From Candidatus Cryptobacteroides merdipullorum (GTDB taxonomy: Bacteria > Bacteroidota > Bacteroidia > Bacteroidales > UBA932): a stretch of DNA of 39,670 nucleotides. Positions 27,837 to 37,724 of this stretch are shown one piece after another. Location of the stretch: positions 1 through 39,670 of the forward strand of contig DVLC01000005.1 of the NCBI GenBank assembly GCA_018715685.1. Reading direction: 5' to 3'. Below the pieces are notes generated by a model. That model had not been told where the DNA came from. It saw only the letters and a program-made list of their open reading frames with translations, and made no database searches. Every line of letters begins with the position of its first letter. The stretch's first letter is position 1. Made by a program: the position numbers and the translations under genes.

Positions 27837-30800
27837 CTATCTCCAGCCCCCTCCCAAGGCCTTGTACAGCGACACGAGAGCCAGATACTCGTCGCGGACC
27901 GCCGTCAGATGGGAGATCTGGGCGTCAAAATACCGCCTCTGCGCGTCGAGCACGTCGAGGTAGCTGATCGCACCGTTGATATACTGGAGATTGGCGAGCC
28001 TGTAGTACTTCGCCGAAGCGTTCATGAGGTCGGTCTGGTAGTTGGTGTTGTCTATCGCCGAGTTATATGTCACCCTGGCGTCATACACATCCTTGAACGC
28101 CGACATCACCGTTTTCTCGTATTCAGCACGGCTTCTTTCGTACGCTTCGACGGCTGCCTTGAAGTTCGCCCTGTTCCTTCCGAAATTGAAGATCGGCGAG
28201 GCAAGGCTGCCGAGAGCATAGTAGAACGGCGACTGGAGAAAACCGCTGAAATTGTCGTCCTCGAGACCTCCGATCAGGTTGATGGTGAAAGTAGGGAATC
28301 TTTCTGCGCTCGCGACTCCGACCGCAGCTTCGGCGGCCTTGAGGTTCATCTCCGCCTCACGGACGTCGGGTCGCCTCGTCAGCAGCTGGGAAGGCACGCC
28401 AACCGCGACCTCCTCACGATAACCGAGCTGCAGCAGCGACGAACCACGCCTCTCCATCGCCCGAGGATAAGACCCTGTCAGGAAGGCGAGCTCGCTTTCC
28501 TTGACAGCAATCTGTCTCTCGAGGTCAGGAACCAGCGAAGACGCCGTCGCAAGCTCCACTATCGCCTGCTGATAGGGAATCTCGTTGGTAAGACCACTGC
28601 GGAAACGCAGTTCGGCCTTCGCCACCCCTTCCTCACGGGTCTTCACGGTAGCCTTGACCACCGCCAGTTCCTCATCGAGCGACACGAGTTCGAAATAACA
28701 GCGGGCGACCTCGGAAATCAGAGTCATCTGCACGCTGCGTCTGGCTTCCACGCTCGCAAGATACTCCGCCATGGCCTCCTTTCCGCCCCAGCGCAGCCGG
28801 CCCCACAGGTCGACTTCCCAGTTCATCTCGGCCTTCAGTCCGATTGCAGGGTCATCGGAAGCGCCCGCACCGTCATAGTTGTTGAGCTCGTTGTCCGCGC
28901 TTGCGGCGGCGGAAATCGAAGGGAAGATGCGTGAGTTCTCCACACGGTAACGATATTGAAGTTCCTGCACGCGGCGGGCCGCTATCTCCATGTCCTTGTT
29001 GTATTCCAGCGCATGGTTGACGAGATTGCATAGAATCGTGTCGCCGTATATCTCGGTCCACTCCAGATCCGCGATGGTCAGCGAGTCCGCCGACATCCCT
29101 CCGGCGTATGTCTCCGGAAGCTCCTCAAGATCGGGCCGGGTCACATACTTCGAAGGCGAGCAGGAAGACGCCCCGAAAGACAGACCGGCGATCAGCAGCA
29201 GAGCGGCTGCCCCTCTGCCGCCCGCTTTCCCGAGACCGGGAAGCCTGCGCCTCTTCAACTTGTCGTGCATAATATCTTTGAGCCTGTAAATCCATACGAA
29301 GAAGAAAGGAACGAACACTATGCCCACCGTCACGGCCACTATCATTCCGATGAACACGCCCGTACCTATATTCTGGCGACTTGCCGCACCGGGGCCGGAC
29401 GCCATCACGAGCGGCAGCATGCCGAGAATGAAGGCCAGCGAGGTCATCATGATGGGCCTGAACCTGAGCCTGGCGGCATCTGTGGCGGCCTGCACGGGAT
29501 CCTCCCCCTTCTCTATGTTATCCTTCGCGAACTCGACTATCAGAATCGCATTCTTCGCCACGAGTCCGACAAGCATCACAAGTCCGATCTGGAAATAGAT
29601 ATTGCTGTCGTAGCCGAACAGAAGGACGCCGAAATATGCGCCGGCAATCGCTATAGGCAGCGACATCAGCACCGCCACAGGTACGCTCCAGCTCTCGTAG
29701 AGAGCCGCAAGGAACAGGAACACGAAGAGCACGCAGAGAGCGAGCACTGTGCCGGTCTTGCCTCCCTCCTTCTTCTCCTGATATGACAGTCCGCTCCACT
29801 CCACGTCCACGTTCGAAGGCAGATGCTCGGAGACTATCTGCTCCAGCGCGTCCATCGCCTGTCCGGAGCTGTAGCCCTGTGCGACCTCGGCGTTGATGTT
29901 CGCCGAATAGAACATGTTGAACCTCTTCACGGTTCCGGGGCCGGTGGTGTACGACGTGGTGCCGAGAGCAGTCACCGGTACCATGGATCCGGACGAACTC
30001 TTGACGAAGAACAGGTTCAGGTTGTCCTTATGCGCCCTGTAGGGGCCTTCAGCCTGAAGATACACCCTGTAGATTCGGTTGTACATGTTGAAGTCGTTCA
30101 CATACACCGAACCGGTGAAAGCCTTGAGCGTCGAGAAGACATCCGCGATCGGGACTCCGAGCAGCTGCGCCTTGTCCCTGTCGACATCGAAATACAGCTG
30201 GGGGATATCCTTCTGCATGGCGCTCGACACGCTCGCGAGCTCCTTTCTCTGCGACGCGTAATATACAAGGGAGTCGGCGGCCGCCTGAAGCTGCTCGTAA
30301 GTGCAATCCCCGCGCGCCTCCAGAGCCATCTCTATGCCTCCTGAAGAGCCGAGTCCGGGAATCACGGCGGGAGTGCTCGTGTAGACCTTGCTCTCGGGAT
30401 ACAGCGACAGCGTGTCGGACACCATCTGCATCATCTTGGAGATGTCCCTTATCTTTCTCTCGTCCCAGGGCTTGAGCATCACGGTGAACTGGGCATTGGC
30501 CTGGCTCGTACCTATTCGCGGAGAGGAACCCACGACACTGAGCACGTTCTCGATGTCGGGCTGACGCATGAAGAACTCCATGGCCCTGTCGGCCACAAGC
30601 CTCGTGCGCTCAAGAGTGGATCCGACCGGGAGTTCGAGCTCGACCGTGAAGTAACCCTGATCCTCCTTGGGGAGGAAGCTCTGGGGGATAAGCCTGGACA
30701 TCAGGAAGATACCTACGCACACGACACCGAATGCCGCGAACATGCGCTTCGAATGCCTGAGGCAGGTGCGGACGGTGCGGGCATAGAAGTTCGTACCGGT

Positions 30801-32360
30801 CTCGTACCACGAAGTAATCCTGCGGAAGATGAAATTCTTCTTCTCCGGCCTGCCATCGGACGGCTTGAGGAATGTCGCGCACATTACCGGGCTCAAGGTC
30901 AGAGCCACCACGGTGGATATGACCACAGAAACCGCGATAGTCACGCTGAACTGACGGAAAAGCTCTCCGGTGATTCCGGAAAGGAAGCTCACGGGCACGA
31001 ACACGGCGCAGAGCACCAGCGACATCGCAACCAGCGCGCCGCCGATTCCGCTCATCGCCTTCTTGGTAGCCTCCTTCGGAGGAAGATGCTCCTGCTCCAT
31101 TATGCGGTCCACATTCTCGACCACGACTATCGCATCGTCGACTACAATTCCTATCGCGAGCACGAGTCCGAGCAGCGTCATTGTATTCAGCGAGAAGCCG
31201 AAAATGAGCATGACACCGAACGTGCCCACCAGAGAGATAGGCACGGCTATCGCGGGAACCAAAGTGGCCCTCCAACTCTGCAGCGAGAGGAACACCACCA
31301 GGATCACGAGCAGCAGCGCTTCGAAAAGTGTCTTGTAAACCTCATGTATAGACTCGGATATATAGTCGGTCATGTCGAAAGGAATGTCGTAGGTGATGCC
31401 GTCAGGAAAACCTTCGCTTATCTCGGCCATCGCCGCCTTGACATTCTCCGCGACCTCCATCGCGTTTGCGCCGGGGAGCATGAGCACATTGATCACCGCG
31501 GCATTCTTGCCGTCGATGCCACTCTCGGTGTTATATGACTGGGCTTCCAGTGAAACCGTGGCCACGTCTCTCATCCTGAGGATCGTGCCGTCATCGCTGG
31601 CCCTCACTATGATATTCTCGAACTCGCTCTCGCTTGAAAGCCTGCCGGTGGCAGTGATGGGCGTGGTGATGTCGACATTCTCGATGGGCTGCTGCCCGAG
31701 CACGCCGGCCGCGGACTCACGGTTCTGGTCACGGATCGCACTCTGGAGATCTCCGACGGTCAGACCCATGCTCGCAAGCTTGTCGGGCTGCACCCATATC
31801 TGCATCGCATAGTAGCGTCCTCCGACGCTCGAGACGCGGCCCACCCCGGGCACACGGCGTATCATGTCGACTACGTTCAGAGTCGCATAGTTGCTGAGGT
31901 AGACCTCGTCGAACTTGGGGTCCGAAGACTGGAGCGTTATGGTCAGCAGTCTGTTAGGAGCCTGCTTCTCGATGGAGATTCCGTTCTGCACAACCTCCGA
32001 AGGCAGTCTGGACTCGGCCTCCTTGACCCTGTTCTGTATCTCGACAGCGGCGAGATCGGGATCGGTGGAGCTGTCGAAAGTCACCGTGACCGTGCACGAG
32101 CCCGTGTTGGTGTTGGACGACTCCATGTACAGCATACCTGGAGTTCCGTTGAGCTCCTGTTCGATAGGCGTCGCGACCGCCTGGGAGACGGCGAGCGCGC
32201 TGGCTCCGGGATACGAAGCCGAAATCCTCACCTGCGGAGGAACGACATCCGGATACTGGTCGATCGGCAGCATCGTCAGTCCTATCAGGCCGACGATGAC
32301 TATGAGCACCGATATGACAGTGGAGAAGACCGGTCTGTCTATGAAGAAATCCGATTTCAT
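27837..32360 (-). CDS. RND efflux permease (AcrB/HAE1-like) fused in frame to a TolC/NodT-type outer-membrane factor
   Basis: N-terminal RND (FFIDRPVFSTVISVLIVIVGLIGLTMLPIDQYPDVVPP; VLAIGIVVDDAIVVVENVDRIM). C-terminal OMF with internal lipobox AGLSFGASSCSPSKYV and OEP repeats. Confidence 0.94.
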   Translation of the reverse strand: MKSDFFIDRPVFSTVISVLIVIVGLIGLTMLPIDQYPDVVPPQVRISASYPGASALAVSQAVATPIEQELNGTPGMLYMESSNTNTGSCTVTVTFDSSTDPDLAAVEIQNRVKEAESRLPSEVVQNGISIEKQAPNRLLTITLQSSDPKFDEVYLSNYATLNVVDMIRRVPGVGRVSSVGGRYYAMQIWVQPDKLASMGLTVGDLQSAIRDQNRESAAGVLGQQPIENVDITTPITATGRLSSESEFENIIVRASDDGTILRMRDVATVSLEAQSYNTESGIDGKNAAVINVLMLPGANAMEVAENVKAAMAEISEGFPDGITYDIPFDMTDYISESIHEVYKTLFEALLLVILVVFLSLQSWRATLVPAIAVPISLVGTFGVMLIFGFSLNTMTLLGLVLAIGIVVDDAIVVVENVDRIMEQEHLPPKEATKKAMSGIGGALVAMSLVLCAVFVPVSFLSGITGELFRQFSVTIAVSVVISTVVALTLSPVMCATFLKPSDGRPEKKNFIFRRITSWYETGTNFYARTVRTCLRHSKRMFAAFGVVCVGIFLMSRLIPQSFLPKEDQGYFTVELELPVGSTLERTRLVADRAMEFFMRQPDIENVLSVVGSSPRIGTSQANAQFTVMLKPWDERKIRDISKMMQMVSDTLSLYPESKVYTSTPAVIPGLGSSGGIEMALEARGDCTYEQLQAAADSLVYYASQRKELASVSSAMQKDIPQLYFDVDRDKAQLLGVPIADVFSTLKAFTGSVYVNDFNMYNRIYRVYLQAEGPYRAHKDNLNLFFVKSSSGSMVPVTALGTTSYTTGPGTVKRFNMFYSANINAEVAQGYSSGQAMDALEQIVSEHLPSNVDVEWSGLSYQEKKEGGKTGTVLALCVLFVFLFLAALYESWSVPVAVLMSLPIAIAGAYFGVLLFGYDSNIYFQIGLVMLVGLVAKNAILIVEFAKDNIEKGEDPVQAATDAARLRFRPIMMTSLAFILGMLPLVMASGPGAASRQNIGTGVFIGMIVAVTVGIVFVPFFFVWIYRLKDIMHDKLKRRRLPGLGKAGGRGAAALLLIAGLSFGASSCSPSKYVTRPDLEELPETYAGGMSADSLTIADLEWTEIYGDTILCNLVNHALEYNKDMEIAARRVQELQYRYRVENSRIFPSISAAASADNELNNYDGAGASDDPAIGLKAEMNWEVDLWGRLRWGGKEAMAEYLASVEARRSVQMTLISEVARCYFELVSLDEELAVVKATVKTREEGVAKAELRFRSGLTNEIPYQQAIVELATASSLVPDLERQIAVKESELAFLTGSYPRAMERRGSSLLQLGYREEVAVGVPSQLLTRRPDVREAEMNLKAAEAAVGVASAERFPTFTINLIGGLEDDNFSGFLQSPFYYALGSLASPIFNFGRNRANFKAAVEAYERSRAEYEKTVMSAFKDVYDARVTYNSAIDNTNYQTDLMNASAKYYRLANLQYINGAISYLDVLDAQRRYFDAQISHLTAVRDEYLALVSLYKALGGGWR

Positions 32361-33535
32361 GCCTTGCGCGCCTTCATTCCGTGAATAAGCTTATGGTAGC
32401 CCTCGACCACTATCTCCTCGCCGGCAAGCAGTCCTCTCTCGACAATCGTGTTGTTGCCGTTCTCGGGGCCGATCTCGATGAAACGCTTCTCGACGGTGCC
32501 GTTGGGACGCAGCACGAATATGTAGGAGCCCGTCTTCTCGACGGAGATGGCCTTGGTGGGCACCACTACAGTATTCTCACGCACGTCGAGCAGCACGGTC
32601 ACGTTGGTGAACTGCCCGGGAAGCAGGGCATGGTCGGGATTTGGCATCTTGGCCCTGACCGAGAACGTGCCCGACTTGGTGTCCACCTGGGGGTCGGCGA
32701 AGTCCACGAGGCCGCTGTAGGGGTACACGGACTTGTCCGCAAGCGTGATCTTCACATATGGAGCCCAGGTCCTGGAGGTGTCGGTCTGTCCGAAGTTCAC
32801 ATTCCTCGCCTTGCTCTTCTGGTAGTCGAGGTCGGTCATCTTGAACTCCACGAACACCGTGTCGCTCTTCACGATGGTGGCGAGCAGCGACTGTCCGCCG
32901 GGGCCTACCAGGGTTCCGATGTCCACATAGCGTTCGCTGATGTAGCCGCTGATAGGCGAGCGCACGACGGTGTAGCCGAGCGCCAGTTCGCTCTGCGCCA
33001 GATCAGCCTCGCTCATCTGCACCTCGGCCTTCGCGGTCTCATAGTTGGCTACAGCGTTGTCCAGATCCAGCTGGCTGGCAGCCTGCTGCTCGTAGAGCGG
33101 CTCGATACGCCTCAAGGCGCGCTCCGCCTGCTGGGCGAGGGCCTTGTTCTTCTCGAGCTGGGCCTTGTCCTTGTCGACCGTCGCCTGATACTGCCTCGGG
33201 TCTATTATGAACAGCCTCTGGTTCCTCTCCACATACGACCCCTCCTCGAAGAGCATACTCTCGAGATAGCCTTCGACGCGCGCACGTACTTCAACGAACT
33301 GCTGCGCCCTTATCGTTCCGGGATATTCCCCGTAGACCTCGACGTCCTGCGTCTGCACGGTCTGCGTCTGCACGACCGGAATATTCTCAGGTTCAGGCTT
33401 CCTGCCGGCCAGCACCGCCACGACCGCCACCGCGGCCACGACAAGCAGAGCCGCGGGCAGTATCCACAATTTCCGGCCGGCACGCCGAGCGCCGTCCTTG
33501 CCGGATTTCAAAATTTTATTAAAATTTCCTTTCAT
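32357..33535 (-). CDS. RND efflux periplasmic adaptor (membrane fusion protein, HlyD/AcrA-like)
   Basis: VRARVEGYLESMLFEEGSYVERNQRLFIIDPRQYQA..., YTVVRSPISGYISERYVDIGTLV. Start re-assigned to MKGNFNKI at 33535. ATGA overlap with the RND gene. Confidence 0.93.
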   Translation of the reverse strand: MKGNFNKILKSGKDGARRAGRKLWILPAALLVVAAVAVVAVLAGRKPEPENIPVVQTQTVQTQDVEVYGEYPGTIRAQQFVEVRARVEGYLESMLFEEGSYVERNQRLFIIDPRQYQATVDKDKAQLEKNKALAQQAERALRRIEPLYEQQAASQLDLDNAVANYETAKAEVQMSEADLAQSELALGYTVVRSPISGYISERYVDIGTLVGPGGQSLLATIVKSDTVFVEFKMTDLDYQKSKARNVNFGQTDTSRTWAPYVKITLADKSVYPYSGLVDFADPQVDTKSGTFSVRAKMPNPDHALLPGQFTNVTVLLDVRENTVVVPTKAISVEKTGSYIFVLRPNGTVEKRFIEIGPENGNNTIVERGLLAGEEIVVEGYHKLIHGMKARKA

Positions 33536-33540
33536 ATGCG

Positions 33541-34485
33541 TCAGGAGTTTTGCCGGACACCGAAAAGTCCGCGGGGCCGGAAACCGAAATCCCTGAAAGC
33601 CTTGTCGGTGTCGTAGTAATTCTTTATCATCAGTATCTTCATGTTGACCGAGGTGAACTCGACCTTCATGCCACAGCGCGCGAGCAGGTCGCCGAGAGCG
33701 CCGGCCGCCTTCAGCAGAAAGTCCGGCACAGGCAGGAAACATCTCCGCAGCCCGAAATGCCCGGCTATCGCGCGGAACAGTTCCGAATAGCTGTAGTTCT
33801 CGCCGCAGATCAGATATTTCTCGCCGCTTCTGCCGCCCTCCATCGCCATCACCATGCCTCTGGCGGCCTCGGCCACGTCTATCACGTTCTTGCCGCCGGA
33901 CGGGCAGACGAGCACCGGAGACTTCCTCACCATCGAGAACACCCGGTTGGAGCCCTTCTCGCTGCCGTACTTCCCTATCATGAAAGTGGGGTTCACCACC
34001 ACGATGTCCATTCTGTCAGCGAGCGGCAGCAGGTATTCCTCCGCCTCCCTCTTGCTCCTCGCATAGAACGACCCGCTGAAAGGATACGCCATCGGGCGAG
34101 TCTCGTCCGCTCCGAAACCTATGGTGTTGGCGGTGCTCACATATACGAAACGCTCCACCCCGCATCCGGCGGCGAGCTCCGCCAGCATCCGTGTCGCCTC
34201 GGCGTTCACCTTCCTGTACTGTCCGTAGTCGGGACATGACTGCGAAGTCATCGCAGCCACATGGATCACTCTTCCGCAACGGGACATAAGAGGTCTCATG
34301 GCCTCCGCGTCCTTGAAATCCGCCTCGACCACCTCCAGTCCGCCGGAAGTTCCGCCTGCATATTTCCTGCCACGGCGCAGCGTGGCGACCACCGCATATC
34401 CTTCATGCAGCAGTCTTTCTATTATATTCGCGGCCAGCATTCCGTTCGCGCCGGTCACGAGAACAGTCTTCTTCCTGTCCGCCAT
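33541..34485 (-). CDS. NAD-dependent epimerase/dehydratase (extended SDR, 3beta-HSD/DFR-like)
   Basis: VLVTGANGMLAANIIERLL, RVIHVAAMTSQ, FVYVSTANTIGFG, YARSKREAEEYLL. Confidence 0.85.
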   Translation of the reverse strand: MADRKKTVLVTGANGMLAANIIERLLHEGYAVVATLRRGRKYAGGTSGGLEVVEADFKDAEAMRPLMSRCGRVIHVAAMTSQSCPDYGQYRKVNAEATRMLAELAAGCGVERFVYVSTANTIGFGADETRPMAYPFSGSFYARSKREAEEYLLPLADRMDIVVVNPTFMIGKYGSEKGSNRVFSMVRKSPVLVCPSGGKNVIDVAEAARGMVMAMEGGRSGEKYLICGENYSYSELFRAIAGHFGLRRCFLPVPDFLLKAAGALGDLLARCGMKVEFTSVNMKILMIKNYYDTDKAFRDFGFRPRGLFGVRQNS

Positions 34486-34486
34486 G

Positions 34487-35275
34487 TCAGCCTCCTATTT
34501 CGTTCCTGATTACCGAACGGCTCATCAAAGTCGACTTAAGCTGCTCCGGAACCAGTTTGAGCAGATTGTACGACAATTTGTTAAGTCCTCCGGGAACTAT
34601 TATCCGCCTGCCTTTGAAAAGCCCGTCCAGACAGACCTTCGCAACTTTTTCGGGAGTCACGGAGAGCATTCGCCCGAGAGCCCCCTGACGGTTTATCCTG
34701 TCTATGATCTCCTGCCTGGTGGGCATAGGGCCGAGCAGGGCAAGGCTCACCGATATGCCGAAAGGCCTGAGCTCCTCGCGCATTCCGAGCGAGAAATGCT
34801 TGATGTACGCCTTGGAAGCCGGATACACGGTCTTGTAGCCCGTCGGAATCAGGGCCGCCAGCGAAGAGATGTTCAGTATGCGCGCGGGAGCGTTCCTGCG
34901 GAGATTGGGAAGCAGTCCGTGGGTCAGCACCGTAGTGGCGATCACGTTGAGCTTCATTATGGTGTCGATATACTTCAGCGGAGCCTCGTCGAACTTACGG
35001 CTTCCGCCGGTTCCCGCATTGTTTATGAGCAGGGACAGACGAAAGCTTCCGTTGACCTCCGAAATGAAGCCAAGGAGACTGTCCCTGTCGGTCAGGTCGA
35101 GCTCGAAGCATTCGCTCCGCACGCCGAGACTCCGGCATTTGTCGCGCACTTCATGCAGACTCTCTCCGGGGAGAGCCACCAGCAGAGTGTTCTGACCCCT
35201 GGAAGCCAGCTGCAGCGCCAGCTCCCTGCCCAGACCCTGGCTCGCGCCGGTTATCAAAGCATATTCTTCTTGCAT
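34487..35275 (-). CDS. Classical short-chain dehydrogenase/reductase
   Basis: ALITGASQGLGRELALQLA, LLINNAGTGG, ILNISSLAALIPTGYKTVYPASKAYIKHF. Confidence 0.92.
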   Translation of the reverse strand: MQEEYALITGASQGLGRELALQLASRGQNTLLVALPGESLHEVRDKCRSLGVRSECFELDLTDRDSLLGFISEVNGSFRLSLLINNAGTGGSRKFDEAPLKYIDTIMKLNVIATTVLTHGLLPNLRRNAPARILNISSLAALIPTGYKTVYPASKAYIKHFSLGMREELRPFGISVSLALLGPMPTRQEIIDRINRQGALGRMLSVTPEKVAKVCLDGLFKGRRIIVPGGLNKLSYNLLKLVPEQLKSTLMSRSVIRNEIGG

Positions 35276-35376
35276 AAATTTCTCATATAAAGCAGCCCGG
35301 CGTTATGTTGAACGATCGGGCTGCCGGTAATACCATAATAACTAACGTTACGGCGGACCAACACCGCCGTTCACTC

Positions 35377-36258
35377 TCATTCGGCAGCCTTTACATCCGA
35401 AAAGCCAATATACCCCGGTTCCGGCAGATGCATTCCGGCCATCACGAGTCCGTTCGCCCTGACACAGTCGAGGACCTTTGCGCGGGTCTCGGCGGCTTTG
35501 GCGCCGTCCATGTCGAAACTGGCGTTGATGTCGGGACGCAGCATCTGGATGGCGGCGCCGTGCATCAGGTCACCCGCTACCAGCAGGCCGGCAGACTTTA
35601 TATAATAGACCGTATGCCCGGGAGTGTGTCCGGGAGCGTAATAGGGAACCACCCCTCCGGGAAGGACCACTTCGCTGCCGGCAAGCAGCTCCAGTCCGCA
35701 GTCGACCAGATGCAGCCTGTCCTTGTATGCGTCCATAGTCCTGACCACCTGGGCCTTCCTGTCGTCAGGCATCGCCATCCAGGCATCATATTCGGCCTTG
35801 GGAGCATAGACCTGGGCATTAGTGAACACGGCGCTGTCTCCCGCCATCATGCCGCCGATATGGTCGCCGTGAAAATGGGTGATGTAGAGATAGTCGACAT
35901 CGGCGGGGCTCATGCCCAGAGAGTCGAGTCCGGCATACAGGCCGGCGTTCTCCCCTCCGTTACCGGTGTCGAAGAGCACGGTCCCGTCATCGCAGAGCAT
36001 AAGGAAGGTCCCGACTGAAGCTGGCACTCCGTCCTGCACCCCGAGGCTGTCGACGAGCGACTGCGGCGCATCGGGGAACAGGCTCACGGGCATCAGTCTT
36101 TCCCCATGGTTGTCCTTGATCCAGTATACCGTACTGTTTTCTGTCGACCTGACCACGGGCAGCCCAGCGTCCGCGACGGCTTCGTCACCGCCTCCGCCAC
36201 CTCCGCACGAGGAAAGCGTGAGAGCAAGCGCAGCCATAATCATTATCCTTTTCATCAT
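35377..36258 (-). CDS. MBL-fold metallohydrolase, lipoprotein
   Basis: LTLSSCGGGGGGD lipobox; YITHFHGDHIGGMM; VPYYAPGHTPGHTVYYI. Confidence 0.92.
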   Translation of the reverse strand: MMKRIMIMAALALTLSSCGGGGGGDEAVADAGLPVVRSTENSTVYWIKDNHGERLMPVSLFPDAPQSLVDSLGVQDGVPASVGTFLMLCDDGTVLFDTGNGGENAGLYAGLDSLGMSPADVDYLYITHFHGDHIGGMMAGDSAVFTNAQVYAPKAEYDAWMAMPDDRKAQVVRTMDAYKDRLHLVDCGLELLAGSEVVLPGGVVPYYAPGHTPGHTVYYIKSAGLLVAGDLMHGAAIQMLRPDINASFDMDGAKAAETRAKVLDCVRANGLVMAGMHLPEPGYIGFSDVKAAE

Positions 36259-37553
36259 TTCCCGAAAGTTTTATCAAGGGCCTGACGGAGGTCCGCCAGG
36301 ATGTCTTCTATGTCCTCTATGCCCACGGAGAGCCGGATGAGGTCCGGGGCTATGCCGGCCTCGCGCAGCTGCTCGTCGCTGAGCTGGCGGTGAGTGTGGC
36401 TCGCCGGATGCAGCACGCAGGAGCGAATGTCCGCCACATGGGTGGCTATCGCTATGAACTGCAGCGAATCCATGAACCTTATGGCCGTCTCCCTGTCGCC
36501 CTTGAGGCCGAACGAAAGCACTCCGCAGGAACCGCCCGGAAGATACTTGCGTCCCAGGCTGTAGCAGGCGTCGTCCTCGAGTCCGCAGTAGTGGACCCAG
36601 TTCACGCGAGGGTCGTCATGCAGGAAGCGGGCCGCCGCCAGGGCGTTCTCGCAATGACGGGCCACGCGCAGATGGAGAGTCTCGAGACCGAGATTAAGCA
36701 GGAAGGAATTCATTGGCGAAGGCGTGGAGCCGAGATCCCTCATGAGCTGCGACACCATCTTCGTGATATATGCCTTCCTTCCGAACGCGTCGGCGTACAC
36801 GAGACCGTGGTAGGAGGCGTCTGGAGTCGTCAGTCCCGGAAAACGGGCGGCGTTGGCCTTCCAGTCGAAATTGCCGCTGTCAACGGCCGCTCCGCCGACC
36901 TGGGTCGCGTGACCGTCCATATATTTGGTAGTGGAATGAGTGACTATGTCGGCACCCCATTCGAACGGACGGCAGTTCACCGGAGTCGCGAAGGTGTTGT
37001 CCACGATCAGAGGCATGCCGTTGCGGTGCGCGATGCGCGCGAATCTCTCGATATCGAACACCACGCAGCCGGGGTTGCTGATCGTCTCTCCGAAAATCGC
37101 CTTTGTGTTCGGTCTTACAGCAGCCTGGATTTCATCGTCGGAGGCGTTCTCGTCCACGAAGGTGCAGTCCACTCCGAGCTTGCGCAGGGTCACGGAAAAG
37201 AGATTGTAGGTTCCGCCGTATATTTCGGTAGAAGCGATGAAATGGTCGCCTGCGCCGCAGATGTTGAGTATCGCGAAGAGGTTCGCGGCCTGCCCGGAGG
37301 AGGTCAGCACCGCACCGACCCCGCCTTCAAGCTCGGCTATCTTGGCGGCCACGCAGTCGCTGGTGGGATTCTGCAGGCGCGTGTAGAAATATCCTTCCTT
37401 CTCGAGGTCGAACAGCATAGCCATCTCCTCGCTCGTATCGTACTTGAAGGTCGTGCTCTGGATTATGGGCAGAACCCGGGGTTCTCCGTTCCCGGGCTTC
37501 CAGCCGCCCTGCACGCAAATGGTCGCAATCTTATGTTCTCTGTCCATTTTCAT
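36255..37553 (-). CDS. metY: O-acetylhomoserine aminocarboxypropyltransferase / cysteine synthase family
   Basis: CVQGGWKPGNGEPRVLPIIQSTTFKY, YTRLQNPTSDCVAAKIAELEGG, DNTFATPVNCRPFEWGADIVTHSTTKYMDGHA. Confidence 0.94.
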   Translation of the reverse strand: MKMDREHKIATICVQGGWKPGNGEPRVLPIIQSTTFKYDTSEEMAMLFDLEKEGYFYTRLQNPTSDCVAAKIAELEGGVGAVLTSSGQAANLFAILNICGAGDHFIASTEIYGGTYNLFSVTLRKLGVDCTFVDENASDDEIQAAVRPNTKAIFGETISNPGCVVFDIERFARIAHRNGMPLIVDNTFATPVNCRPFEWGADIVTHSTTKYMDGHATQVGGAAVDSGNFDWKANAARFPGLTTPDASYHGLVYADAFGRKAYITKMVSQLMRDLGSTPSPMNSFLLNLGLETLHLRVARHCENALAAARFLHDDPRVNWVHYCGLEDDACYSLGRKYLPGGSCGVLSFGLKGDRETAIRFMDSLQFIAIATHVADIRSCVLHPASHTHRQLSDEQLREAGIAPDLIRLSVGIEDIEDILADLRQALDKTFGK

Positions 37554-37690
37554 CTCAAATCAAATGCTCCAAGTCTGCGAATTTAACGATTCTCCGGCAT
37601 TCCGCAACCTCTCGGAACAGGAAAATTGATTTTTTTGCCCCGACAGGCCGGAAAGCGCCCTGAAGACATGACATATCTGCAATATTTTAT

Positions 37691-37698
37691 TATATTTG
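37691..37698 (+). promoter_or_regulatory. -7 element TATATTTG
   Basis: Exact TAnnTTTG upstream of the ORF at 37725. Confidence 0.45.
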
Positions 37699-37724
37699 TT
37701 GGTGTTACTTAACTCTTATGCGCT

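Noticed and set aside
26793-28934. 713-aa + strand ORF opposite Zn-ADH and the RND-OMF 3' part
   Set aside because: Spans two real genes in antisense; no recognisable protein features.
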